6,242 bases of DNA, from positions 1 through 6,242 of the forward strand of contig DASRVZ010000027.1 of the NCBI GenBank assembly GCA_035654835.1. Direction: 5' to 3'. The DNA is from UBA4719 sp035654835 (GTDB taxonomy: Bacteria; Actinomycetota; Actinomycetes; Actinomycetales; Dermatophilaceae). Both the position numbers and the translations under genes were made by a program. Of this stretch, positions 1-5,038 are shown piece by piece. The notes under the pieces were generated by a model. It saw only the letters and a list, made by a program, of their open reading frames with translations. It had not been told where the DNA came from and made no database searches. Position 1 is the stretch's first letter, and each line of letters starts with the position of its first letter.

Positions 1-2
1 AC

Positions 3-1010
3 GGGTTCGAGGTGTGGCTGGTCAACGCCAAGGACGTCAAGCACCTGCCCGGGCGGCCCAAGACCGACCGGCTGGACGCGGTGTGGCTGTGCAAGATCGC
101 CGAGCGGCAGATGATCCGGCCCAGTTTCGTGCCGCCACCGCCGATCCGGAAGCTGCGGGACCTGACCCGGTACCGGGCCGCGCTGATCTCGGACTGCACC
201 GGGGAGAAGAACCGGGTCGAGAAGCTCCTCGAGGATGCCCAGATCAAGCTATCCGTGGTCGCCTCGGACATCTTCGGGGTCTCCGGGCGGGACATGATGG
301 CCCAGCTCATCGCCGGCCAGCGTGACCCCAAGGTCCTGGCCCAGCTGGCCCGGACCCAGCTGCGGGTCAAGATCAGCCAGCTCGAGGAGGCGTTCGTCGG
401 CCGGTTCAGCGACCACCACGCGTTCTTGCTGACCCGGATGCTGGCCCGCGTCGACACCATCAACGCCGACATCGCCGACCTCGACTCCCGGATCGAGGCC
501 GAGATCGCCCCTTTCGCGTCGGCGGTGGCCCGCCTGGATGAGATCCCCGGCGTCGGGACCAGGGTCGCGCAGGTGATCATCGCCGAGATCGGGCTGGACA
601 TGACCCGGTTCCCCACCCCGGGCCACCTGACCTCCTGGGCCAGGTTCGCCCCCAGCGTCAAGGAATCGGCTGGACGCAAGAAGGGCAAGGGCACCACCGG
701 CCACGGTGACGCCTACCTCGCCGGCGCCCTGGGCCAAGCCGCCGTCTCAGCCGCCAAGACCAACACCTTCCTGGGCGAACGCTATCGACGCATCGCCCGC
801 CGACGAGGCAAGCAGAAAGCCATCGTCGCGATCGGCCGATCCATCCTGGTCATCGTCTGGCACCTGATGTCCGACCCCGACGCCCGCTTCCACGACCTCG
901 GCCCCGACTTCTACGACAACCGACTCGGACCCGAACGCAGCAAACGCAACCACATCCGCCACCTCGAAGCCCTCGGCTACAAAGTCACCCTCGAACCCGC
1001 CGCCGCCTGA
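3..1010 (+). CDS. IS110-family transposase, 5' end outside the window
   Basis: This encodes a DEDD-type transposase/recombinase of the IS110 family, which moves its element using a RuvC-like domain and a C-terminal serine-containing domain, guided in studied members by a bridge RNA. The frame is open from base 3 (GFEVWLVNAK), so the GTG at 12 is probably internal. About 60 residues carrying the first catalytic acids would lie upstream of the window. Counting from GTG 12, the last two acids of the DEDD set fit KTDRLDAVWL (D19, D22). A charged, probably coiled-coil linker follows (about 60-165), then the Transposase_20 core at about 172-260 with LDEIPGVGTRVAQVIIAEIG and the ESAGRKKGKG segment. 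The ending LEALGYKVTLEPAAA suits actinobacterial members and suggests an intact 3' end. The bridge RNA of IS110-group elements normally lies before the transposase, so it is not visible here. Confidence 0.93.
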   Translation, partial: GFEVWLVNAKDVKHLPGRPKTDRLDAVWLCKIAERQMIRPSFVPPPPIRKLRDLTRYRAALISDCTGEKNRVEKLLEDAQIKLSVVASDIFGVSGRDMMAQLIAGQRDPKVLAQLARTQLRVKISQLEEAFVGRFSDHHAFLLTRMLARVDTINADIADLDSRIEAEIAPFASAVARLDEIPGVGTRVAQVIIAEIGLDMTRFPTPGHLTSWARFAPSVKESAGRKKGKGTTGHGDAYLAGALGQAAVSAAKTNTFLGERYRRIARRRGKQKAIVAIGRSILVIVWHLMSDPDARFHDLGPDFYDNRLGPERSKRNHIRHLEALGYKVTLEPAAA

Positions 1011-1110
1011 CCCACACCCCCAACCCACCCCGGCTCCGCCGGGGGCTGTCGCCTGCCCACTCACCATCCATTTTCGGATTAGGACTTCATGACCGGTAGC
1101 CGAATTGAGG
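1011..1110 (+). other. Non-coding right-end region of the IS110 element
   Basis: This stretch lies between the IS110 transposase stop and the toxin-antitoxin promoter region and should contain the element's right end, whose exact position I cannot fix. IS110 elements lack clear terminal inverted repeats. A perfect hairpin lies at 1028-1044 (CCCCGGC, TCC loop, GCCGGGG) with no T-run after it. There is also an imperfect inverted repeat between 1064-1077 (CCATCC ... TTCGG) and 1100-1114 (CCGAA ... GGATGG), which may mark the end or belong to the host DNA. Confidence 0.4.
1028..1044 (+). terminator. GC-rich hairpin after the IS110 transposase
   Basis: CCCCGGC (1028-1034) pairs perfectly with GCCGGGG (1038-1044) across a 3-base TCC loop, 17 bases after the transposase stop. 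No T-run follows, so it is not a classical intrinsic terminator. It could still slow polymerase or protect the 3' end of the transposase mRNA, and would help insulate the downstream toxin-antitoxin operon from the IS. Confidence 0.4.
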
Positions 1111-1116
1111 ATGGGT

Positions 1117-1142
1117 CACGCCCACAGCGTGGTATCGACGAT
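1117..1142 (+). promoter_or_regulatory. Candidate operator: two inverted repeats before the antitoxin gene
   Basis: CACGC (1117-1121) and GCGTG (1127-1131) form an inverted repeat with a 5-base centre, spanning about -42 to -28 relative to a start at 1159. A second small palindrome, ATCG-A-CGAT, occupies 1134-1142 between the -35 and -10 positions. Inverted repeats at these places are what a dimeric XRE-type repressor would need for autoregulation, and the first product of this operon carries such a domain. Assigning them as operators is inference from position and symmetry. Confidence 0.4.
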
Positions 1143-1146
1143 CCGC

Positions 1147-1152
1147 TATAAT
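1147..1152 (+). promoter_or_regulatory. -10 box of a probably leaderless promoter
   Basis: A perfect TATAAT sits with six bases between it and the ATG at 1159. A transcript started at the usual 6-7 bases downstream would begin at, or within one base of, the A of the start codon, so the mRNA would have no leader. No convincing -35 hexamer lies 16-18 bases upstream (about 1123-1130), which suits extended or activator-independent actinobacterial promoters. No Shine-Dalgarno sequence is needed or seen. Confidence 0.7.
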
Positions 1153-1158
1153 CTTCAC

Positions 1159-1683
1159 ATGGCGACGGGCGACACTTCAGCTGGCGCTCTCATCCGGGAG
1201 TCGCGGCAGCGCGCCGGTTTGTCCCAGACCGAGCTGGCCGGACGTGCCAAGGTGACTCAGAGCGTGGTCAGCGCCTACGAGTCCGGGGGTCGCCAGCCGT
1301 CGTTGCCGACCCTTCAGCGTCTGGTCGCGGCCTCGGGGCTGGAGCTCGAGCTGCGGGTTCGTCGGCCTTCATCTGCACTGTCGCGCCTGCGCGGGCCGCT
1401 GGGACGCCGGGTCCGCCGACATCGCAAGGACATCGTGCGTCTTGCCGCCGCGCACGGAGCGGCGAACGTGCGGGCGTTCGGCAGCGTCGCTCGCGGGCAG
1501 GACACCGACAACAGCGACGTGGACCTGCTCGTCGACCTCGCCCCTCAGGTGGGCCTGTTCGCCCTGTCCAGACTGGAGCACGACCTGGGCATCCTGCTCG
1601 ACGCCAGGGTCGACGTCGTCCCGGCGGCTGACCTCAAGCCCGAGGTTGCTCGCGAGGTACTCGACGACGCGGTGACGTTATGA
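1159..1683 (+). CDS. mntA: XRE helix-turn-helix fused to MntA-type nucleotidyltransferase antitoxin
   Basis: This 174-residue protein is the predicted antitoxin of a type VII (HepT/MntA) system. In studied pairs MntA uses ATP to AMPylate a tyrosine of the HepT toxin and block its RNase. Residues about 8-66 form an XRE/Cro helix-turn-helix (LIRESRQRAGLSQTELAGRA, then VTQSVVSAYESGGRQPSLPTL). A basic linker (about 67-90, rich in Arg) follows. Residues about 92-174 form a minimal nucleotidyltransferase domain with the motif GSx10DxD: G108-S109, R112-G113, S119-D120 and D122, with D152 (RVDVVP) as the likely third acid. I chose ATG 1159 because it starts just before the HTH and lies right after the TATAAT. 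A TTG at 1105 in the same frame would place the promoter inside the gene. The stop overlaps the hepT start (ATGA). MntA proteins usually lack this HTH, so the fusion implies DNA binding and autorepression. Confidence 0.88.
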   Translation: MATGDTSAGALIRESRQRAGLSQTELAGRAKVTQSVVSAYESGGRQPSLPTLQRLVAASGLELELRVRRPSSALSRLRGPLGRRVRRHRKDIVRLAAAHGAANVRAFGSVARGQDTDNSDVDLLVDLAPQVGLFALSRLEHDLGILLDARVDVVPAADLKPEVAREVLDDAVTL

Positions 1684-2015
1684 ACCGACGAGACCGGCAA
1701 CGGCTGGAAGACGTCGAAGTCGCAGTCCAGACCATCCGGGCCCACCTTCAGCGCGGCGACCTCCACGACGGTCTGATCTTCGACGCCGTGCGGGTGCGCC
1801 TCATTGAGATCGGGGAGGCGGTCAAGGGGCTGTCCGCGGAACTGCTGGCCAGTGAACCGGCGATTCCCTGGACCGAGATCGCTCGGATGCGCGATCGACT
1901 CGCCCACCGGTACTTCGACACCTCCCACGCCGTCGTGCAAGCCACTGTCGATCACGACCTACCCCAGCTGGACAGTGCCATCGCCCGACTCGTGCAACGA
2001 ACCCAGGACACGTAA
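1680..2015 (+). CDS. hepT: HepT-like HEPN-domain toxin RNase (DUF86 family)
   Basis: This 111-residue, mostly helical protein is a HEPN-domain toxin of the HepT (DUF86) family, which cleaves RNA and arrests growth when not neutralised. The diagnostic segment is RMRDRLAHRYF: R71 and H76 form the Rx4H RNase motif, and Y78 in the HxY position is the tyrosine that MntA AMPylates in the studied Shewanella pair. All key residues are present and the length fits the family, so the toxin looks functional. Its ATG overlaps the antitoxin stop by 4 bases (ATGA) with no good Shine-Dalgarno sequence, pointing to translational coupling so that the toxin is made only with its antitoxin. Its TAA stop (2013-2015) lies inside the target duplication of the adjacent IS1380 element, so the insertion left the protein unchanged. 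The first native bases after the stop now lie beyond 3681. Confidence 0.9.
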   Translation: MNRRDRQRLEDVEVAVQTIRAHLQRGDLHDGLIFDAVRVRLIEIGEAVKGLSAELLASEPAIPWTEIARMRDRLAHRYFDTSHAVVQATVDHDLPQLDSAIARLVQRTQDT

Positions 2016-2016
2016 G
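2012..2016 (+). repeat. Left copy of the IS1380 target site duplication (GTAAG)
   Basis: GTAAG directly precedes the left terminal inverted repeat and is repeated exactly at 3677-3681 after the right one. Bases 2013-2015 are the TAA stop of hepT. The perfect 5-bp duplication shows that the element arrived here by transposition and has not since been rearranged. Confidence 0.88.
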
Positions 2017-2041
2017 CCCTGATCCACCGACGAACCTGGGT
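2017..2041 (+). repeat. Left terminal inverted repeat of the IS1380 element
   Basis: This 25-bp end starts CCCTGATCCACCGA and ends GAACCTGGGT. It matches the reverse complement of 3652-3676 at 23 of 25 positions, with mismatches at positions 4 (T against G) and 15 (C against T). It begins directly after the GTAAG duplication. Confidence 0.92.
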
Positions 2042-2067
2042 ATGCGGCGGCGTGCCTTCAAGATCAA

Positions 2068-2131
2068 ATGCCCTCTGACCAGGGACGATGTGTCTTGCGA
2101 GAGAACAACATCGGACCGATCGAGAGGGCAT
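2068..2131 (+). promoter_or_regulatory. Nested inverted repeats covering the transposase ribosome binding site
   Basis: ATGCCCTCT (2068-2076) is perfectly complementary to AGAGGGCAT (2123-2131), and inside it CGATGT (2086-2091) pairs with ACATCG (2108-2113). The likely Shine-Dalgarno sequence GAGAGG (2122-2127), 11 bases before the ATG at 2139, lies almost wholly in the right outer arm. A transcript entering from hepT would contain both arms and could hide this site. An mRNA started between the arms would lack the left arm and stay translatable. A small hairpin GATGC-GA-GCATC (2138-2149) also covers the start codon. The arms are visible; the regulatory role is inferred by analogy with IS10 and IS50. 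Confidence 0.45.
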
Positions 2132-2138
2132 CTGACGG

Positions 2139-3539
2139 ATGCGAGCATCGCATGATTTGAGCCGAGTTTCCATCAGCTTCGACGAGCCGAACCTGGTGTC
2201 GCACGCCGGGCTGGTCGCGCCGGCCGCCCTGGCGCAGCGGCTGGGGGTGGCCGCGCTGGTCGATGCGCGGGTCGACCTGGCCGGTGCCCGGGGTGGGGCC
2301 AACGTCGGCACCAAGGCGATGACGATCATCGGCGGGCTGCTGGCCGGGGCCGACAGCATCGACGACATGGACGTGATGCGTGCCGGCGCCACCGGGGATC
2401 TCTTCGAGGTGCGGGCGCCGTCCACGCTCGGGACGTGCCTGCGCTCGTTCAGTTTCGGGGACGTGCGCGCCCTGGACGCGGTCAGCCGCGAGCTGTTCGT
2501 GCGGGCCTGGGCTGCCGGTGGCGGGCCGGCGCCGGGCGCGGACGTGACGGCGGACATGGACTCCACGATCTGTCAGGTGTTCGGCCTGGCCAAGCAGGGC
2601 GCCGCCTTCGGCTACACCGGGGTGCGCGGCTACCACCCGCTGCTGGCCACCTGCGCCGGCGACGAACACGGCGGCGGCGCCGCCCAGCTGTTGCACTCGC
2701 GGCTGCGCGGCGGAGGCGCTCACACTGCCCGCGGCGCAGCATCGTTCGTCACCGAGACCCTGGCCCGGCTGCGTCAGGCGATGCCCGCCGACGAGACCGG
2801 GAAGAAGGGACAGGTGACGTTGCGGGCGGACTCGGGGTTCTACTCCCGCGCCGTGATCCGCGCTGTCCGCAAGGCCGACGCCCGGTTCTCGATCACCGTG
2901 CGCTCCAACCCCTCGATCAAGGCGGCGATCGCGGCTATCCCCGACGATGCGTGGATCCCGATCCCGTACTGGTCGTCGGCGGGTACCTTCGGCCACCACG
3001 ACGACGGCACCGCCGTCTCGGGCGCCGACGTCGCCGAGACCACCTACACCGCCTTCGCCGGCACCCCCGACGCCACCGACGTGCGCCTGATCGTCCGCCG
3101 GGTCCGGCCCACCCCCGGTAGCCAACTGGCCCTGGACATCGTCTTCGACCACCACGCCTTCATCACCGACCGCACCGGTGACCTGCTCGACATCGAGGCC
3201 GACCACCGCCGCCACGCCGTCGTCGAACAGGTCATCGCCGACCTCAAAGGCGGGGCCGGGCTCGCGCACCTACCCTCCGGGAAGTTCGCTGCCAACGCCG
3301 CCTGGCTCGCCCTGGTCGCCATCGCCTACAACCTCAGCCGCTGGTGCGCCGCCCTGACCGGCCCCGCATGGGCCACGGTCACCACCGCCACCCTGCGCCG
3401 CAAGCTCCTGGCCATCCCCGGACGCCTGGTCCACAGCGCCCGCAAGCTGCACCTGCGACTACCCCAGAACTGGCCGTGGCATCAGGCGCTCATCGACCTG
3501 CGAGCCGCCATCGCCGGCATCGTCCCGATCAGGACCTGA
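2139..3539 (+). CDS. IS1380-family DDE transposase
   Basis: This 466-residue DDE transposase of the IS1380 family (RNase H-like fold, IS4-like clan) cuts and pastes its element by binding the terminal repeats. Likely catalytic residues are D139 or D141 in VTADMDST, followed by the typical QGAAFGYTGVRGYHPL segment; D231 in VTLRADSGFYS; and E363 in HAVVEQVIADLKGG, followed by the GKFAANAAWL...AYNLSRW helix found in this family. The length is normal and no frame disruption is seen, so it looks functional. The ATG at 2139 is preceded by GAGAGG at 2122-2127. It is read in the same direction as hepT, whose transcripts may run into it. Later Met or Val starts would remove conserved N-terminal sequence, so I kept this one. 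Confidence 0.95.
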   Translation: MRASHDLSRVSISFDEPNLVSHAGLVAPAALAQRLGVAALVDARVDLAGARGGANVGTKAMTIIGGLLAGADSIDDMDVMRAGATGDLFEVRAPSTLGTCLRSFSFGDVRALDAVSRELFVRAWAAGGGPAPGADVTADMDSTICQVFGLAKQGAAFGYTGVRGYHPLLATCAGDEHGGGAAQLLHSRLRGGGAHTARGAASFVTETLARLRQAMPADETGKKGQVTLRADSGFYSRAVIRAVRKADARFSITVRSNPSIKAAIAAIPDDAWIPIPYWSSAGTFGHHDDGTAVSGADVAETTYTAFAGTPDATDVRLIVRRVRPTPGSQLALDIVFDHHAFITDRTGDLLDIEADHRRHAVVEQVIADLKGGAGLAHLPSGKFAANAAWLALVAIAYNLSRWCAALTGPAWATVTTATLRRKLLAIPGRLVHSARKLHLRLPQNWPWHQALIDLRAAIAGIVPIRT

Positions 3540-3629
3540 CACCGCAGTCCCTGACCACCCCCGACCGAGGAACCCAGGAGAAGCCGGCAGACCGGCAGGC
3601 CAACCACGCCCAATCCCCTCACAACCAGC

Positions 3630-3647
3630 ACGGTTCCGCGGAACCGT
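3630..3647. repeat. 18-bp perfect palindrome just inside the IS1380 right end
   Basis: ACGGTTCCG (3630-3638) is followed at once by its reverse complement CGGAACCGT (3639-3647), only 4 bases before the right inverted repeat. There is no T-run, so it is not a standard terminator. It lies about 90 bases after the transposase stop and might end or stall transcription leaving the element, or bind a protein. Confidence 0.6.
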
Positions 3648-3651
3648 CCTC

Positions 3652-3676
3652 ACCCAGGTTCATCGGTGGATCCGGG
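3652..3676 (-). repeat. Right terminal inverted repeat of the IS1380 element
   Basis: Read on the minus strand, this 25-bp end starts CCCGGATCCACCGA and ends GAACCTGGGT, matching the left repeat at 23 of 25 positions. GTAAG follows directly on the plus strand. Confidence 0.92.
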
Positions 3677-3681
3677 GTAAG
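3677..3681 (+). repeat. Right copy of the IS1380 target site duplication (GTAAG)
   Basis: This is identical to 2012-2016. It marks the outer edge of the element, and the native sequence that once followed hepT resumes here. Confidence 0.88.
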
Positions 3682-3726
3682 TCGCTCGCCCGACTTTGCC
3701 GCGGTGCGCGTGGTCATGCCGGGACT

Positions 3727-3750
3727 GCGCCTTCACGACGAAGAAGGCGC
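3727..3750 (+). terminator. Hairpin, possibly the displaced terminator of the hepT operon
   Basis: GCGCCTTC (3727-3734) pairs perfectly with GAAGGCGC (3743-3750) around an 8-base loop. No T-run follows, which is common for actinobacterial terminators. In the rebuilt empty site this hairpin would start about 50 bases after the hepT stop, a normal distance for an operon terminator. The IS1380 insertion has moved it about 1.7 kb away. The region 3682-3911 otherwise shows no convincing gene. Confidence 0.4.
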
Positions 3751-3920
3751 CTGGTCGGGCACAATCGCGTTCATGGGTCAGGACCGCCGCTTTCCGGGAT
3801 TGCGCTGTCTGTCGTTCCTTCCTCCACTCTGGCCTCCGCCGCGGTAAGTGGTGACCCTCGTAAACGTGCGGGGTTCGTGATGACGTTCCGGACGAGCCCG
3901 GCGACCACTACGTGGCTCCG

Positions 3921-4390
3921 ATGGCGGACGAGGCGCCGGGAGCCCCAGCGCCCCCGGTCAGGCGCGACCGGGCCGGTGCCAGACGACAGCGCTTCGTCAT
4001 CGCGGGACTGGTCCTGCTGGCCGTGGTGACCGTTCCCGCCCTGGTCTCGCTGCCGTTCGCGTACAGCGTCGTCCAGCACAACCGCATGCTGACCGGGCTC
4101 GAGCCGGACGTGAACGCGCTGGGACTGCCCGCCGAGACCACAGTCGCGGACTGGGGTGTCAACTACGACCGGGCCGTGGGTGGCTTCACTCGCAAGGCAG
4201 CTGCGATCTGCGGCTGCGTTTCACCGTGCTATCTGAGCTGTCGGACAGTGAGCTCGCGGCCTTCTACGAACGGCTCGTGCCCGTAGTGGTGACCGTCTAC
4301 ACCGGCCAGACCCATGACGACGGGAGTACGCCGTACCTGGTCGAGGTGACTCGATCTGCGGAGTCTGACACCGACCCACGCTGCCTGTAG
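3921..4390 (+). pseudogene. Single-pass membrane protein of unknown function, frameshifted
   Basis: I do not recognise the family. Residues 1-23 are charged and Pro/Ala-rich, residues about 24-48 form one hydrophobic helix (FVIAGLVLLAVVTVPALVSL), and the rest looks extracytoplasmic (LTGLEPDVNALGLP...NYDRAVGGFTRK). After K92 the frame turns into low-complexity Cys/Ser-rich sequence and stops at 4286. The next frame continues with plausible protein (SCDLRLRFTVLSELSDSELAAFYERL, then VTVYTGQTHDDGSTPYLVEV) up to TAG 4390. One extra G at the GG of 4196-4197 would join the two parts into a 156-residue protein, so a single-base deletion (mutation or sequencing error) is likely. Either ATG 3921 or GTG 3912 could be the start, and neither has a clear ribosome binding site. 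The site is not a canonical slippery sequence. Confidence 0.55.
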
Positions 4391-4471
4391 ATGCCGGGGG
4401 GACCCACACCCCGCGCCCTCCTCGCAGCGACTCTCAAGACTGCGGCTGATCGACTGCCTACGCACTCCAAG

Positions 4472-4520
4472 TAGCCGCGCTGAGGGCGGCTAAGCTCGCC
4501 CGCTCCTGCCGCTGGGCGAG
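4472..4520. terminator. Two hairpins between convergent genes, candidate bidirectional terminator
   Basis: TAGCCGC (4472-4478) pairs with GCGGCTA (4486-4492) across a 7-base loop, and CTCGCCC (4495-4501) pairs with GGGCGAG (4514-4520) across a 12-base loop. Both are perfect 7-bp stems. They sit between the plus-strand stop at 4390 and the minus-strand stop at 4527, where a shared terminator would be expected. T-runs are absent on both strands, so the call rests on position and structure. Confidence 0.45.
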
Positions 4521-4526
4521 TAAACC

Positions 4527-4919
4527 TCAGCGGAGGTCTTCAAGCCAGGCCTCAATGCTTGCCACACGTTGCACCGCGGGATGGAAGTAAAAGACGCTCT
4601 CGTGCCACATCTCGCCAACGACGACGACATGCGCGAGCTCTCCCCGTTGAGCCCTCGCAAGAGCAGCACCGAGTTCGACAAACATGCCGCGCCCATCATG
4701 CTTGGACGCGATGACCAGTACCGCGTCGGCTGCCATGACGGCGTTCAAGTCTTCCTGAGCCAACCTGCCTGACACATCGAGTTGCGCCCCGTAGTGCTCT
4801 ACGAGCGAGGCGTCGTTCGTCCAGTCGAGGGTCAACTCGTGTCCAGCGGTGACGACGGCGGACTGCACGGCCTTAACGGTCGCCACATCGGCCAAAGGTC
4901 CTGCGACATAGATCTTCAC
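4527..4919 (-). CDS. Nucleoside 2-deoxyribosyltransferase-like protein
   Basis: This 130-residue protein resembles small nucleoside 2-deoxyribosyltransferases, which cleave the N-glycosidic bond of deoxynucleosides and move the sugar to another base; the fold is related to TIR-like NAD-cleaving domains. It begins with the hallmark strand MKIYVAGPL, then LDWT (31-34), DLNAVMAADAVLVI (58-70), the active-site segment GRGMFVELGAALA with E82 in the position of the catalytic nucleophile, and HESVFYFHPAVQRV (106-119). The GTG at 4919 is chosen because the conserved strand starts there and GGAAGGG lies 8 bases upstream. The same frame is open to an ATG-type start at 5063, but that extension has no protein-like features. 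Such genes are common in phages and accessory regions. The substrate is unknown and could be a modified nucleotide or NAD-like molecule. Confidence 0.8.
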   Translation of the reverse strand: MKIYVAGPLADVATVKAVQSAVVTAGHELTLDWTNDASLVEHYGAQLDVSGRLAQEDLNAVMAADAVLVIASKHDGRGMFVELGAALARAQRGELAHVVVVGEMWHESVFYFHPAVQRVASIEAWLEDLR

Positions 4920-5038
4920 GCGGTCGACCCTTCCATGGCGCGCCGACAGCCCACGAGGAACCGTGCGGCCACACGCACTCTTCTGCCGGCTGTTCGCTCG
5001 GACCTCCCGATGAGCGCCCCGATCGCCTGCTGCCTGCC
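4920..5038. other. Intergenic gap before the deoxyribosyltransferase-like gene
   Basis: This gap separates two minus-strand genes. It holds the Shine-Dalgarno sequence GGAAGGG (about 4928-4934, minus strand), a GGTCGACC palindrome at 4922-4929 between that site and the start codon, and a small hairpin (GTGCG 4963-4967 with CGCAC 4974-4978). I see no clear -10/-35 pair. Confidence 0.4.

Larger units (their letters stand above)
2017..3676 (+). mobile_element. Complete IS1380-family insertion sequence, 1660 bp
   Basis: The element is bounded by 25-bp terminal inverted repeats (2017-2041 and 3652-3676) and flanked by 5-bp direct repeats GTAAG. It contains one transposase gene in the same orientation as the toxin-antitoxin operon. 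The 1.66-kb size and the transposase type match the IS1380 family. Intact ends, an intact transposase and an identical target duplication suggest a recent and possibly still active insertion. Removing one GTAAG copy and the element rebuilds an empty site that runs from the hepT stop straight into the sequence at 3682. Confidence 0.92.

Noticed and set aside
747..1067. Minus-strand open frame across the end of the IS110 transposase
   Set aside because: It is a Gly/Val-rich shadow of the transposase gene with no recognisable features.
1105..1158. TTG 1105 as the start of the antitoxin
   Set aside because: The extra 18 residues precede the HTH without any motif, and the TATAAT at 1147-1152 would fall inside the gene.
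1011..1158. A bridge RNA gene downstream of the IS110 transposase
   Set aside because: I see one short hairpin and no pair of guide loops; in IS110-group elements the bridge RNA lies before the transposase, outside this window.
2064..3269. A 401-residue open frame on the minus strand, antisense to the IS1380 transposase
   Set aside because: It is Gly/Arg/Val-rich low-complexity sequence with no domain, and arises because GC-rich codons of the transposase leave the antisense frame free of stops.
1..3681. A composite transposon carrying the toxin-antitoxin operon between two IS copies
   Set aside because: The flanking elements are of different families (IS110 and IS1380) and the IS1380 has its own 5-bp target duplication, so it moved in alone.
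3844..3848. A third GTAAG copy that might be another target duplication
   Set aside because: No inverted repeat end lies next to it; a 5-bp match is expected by chance.
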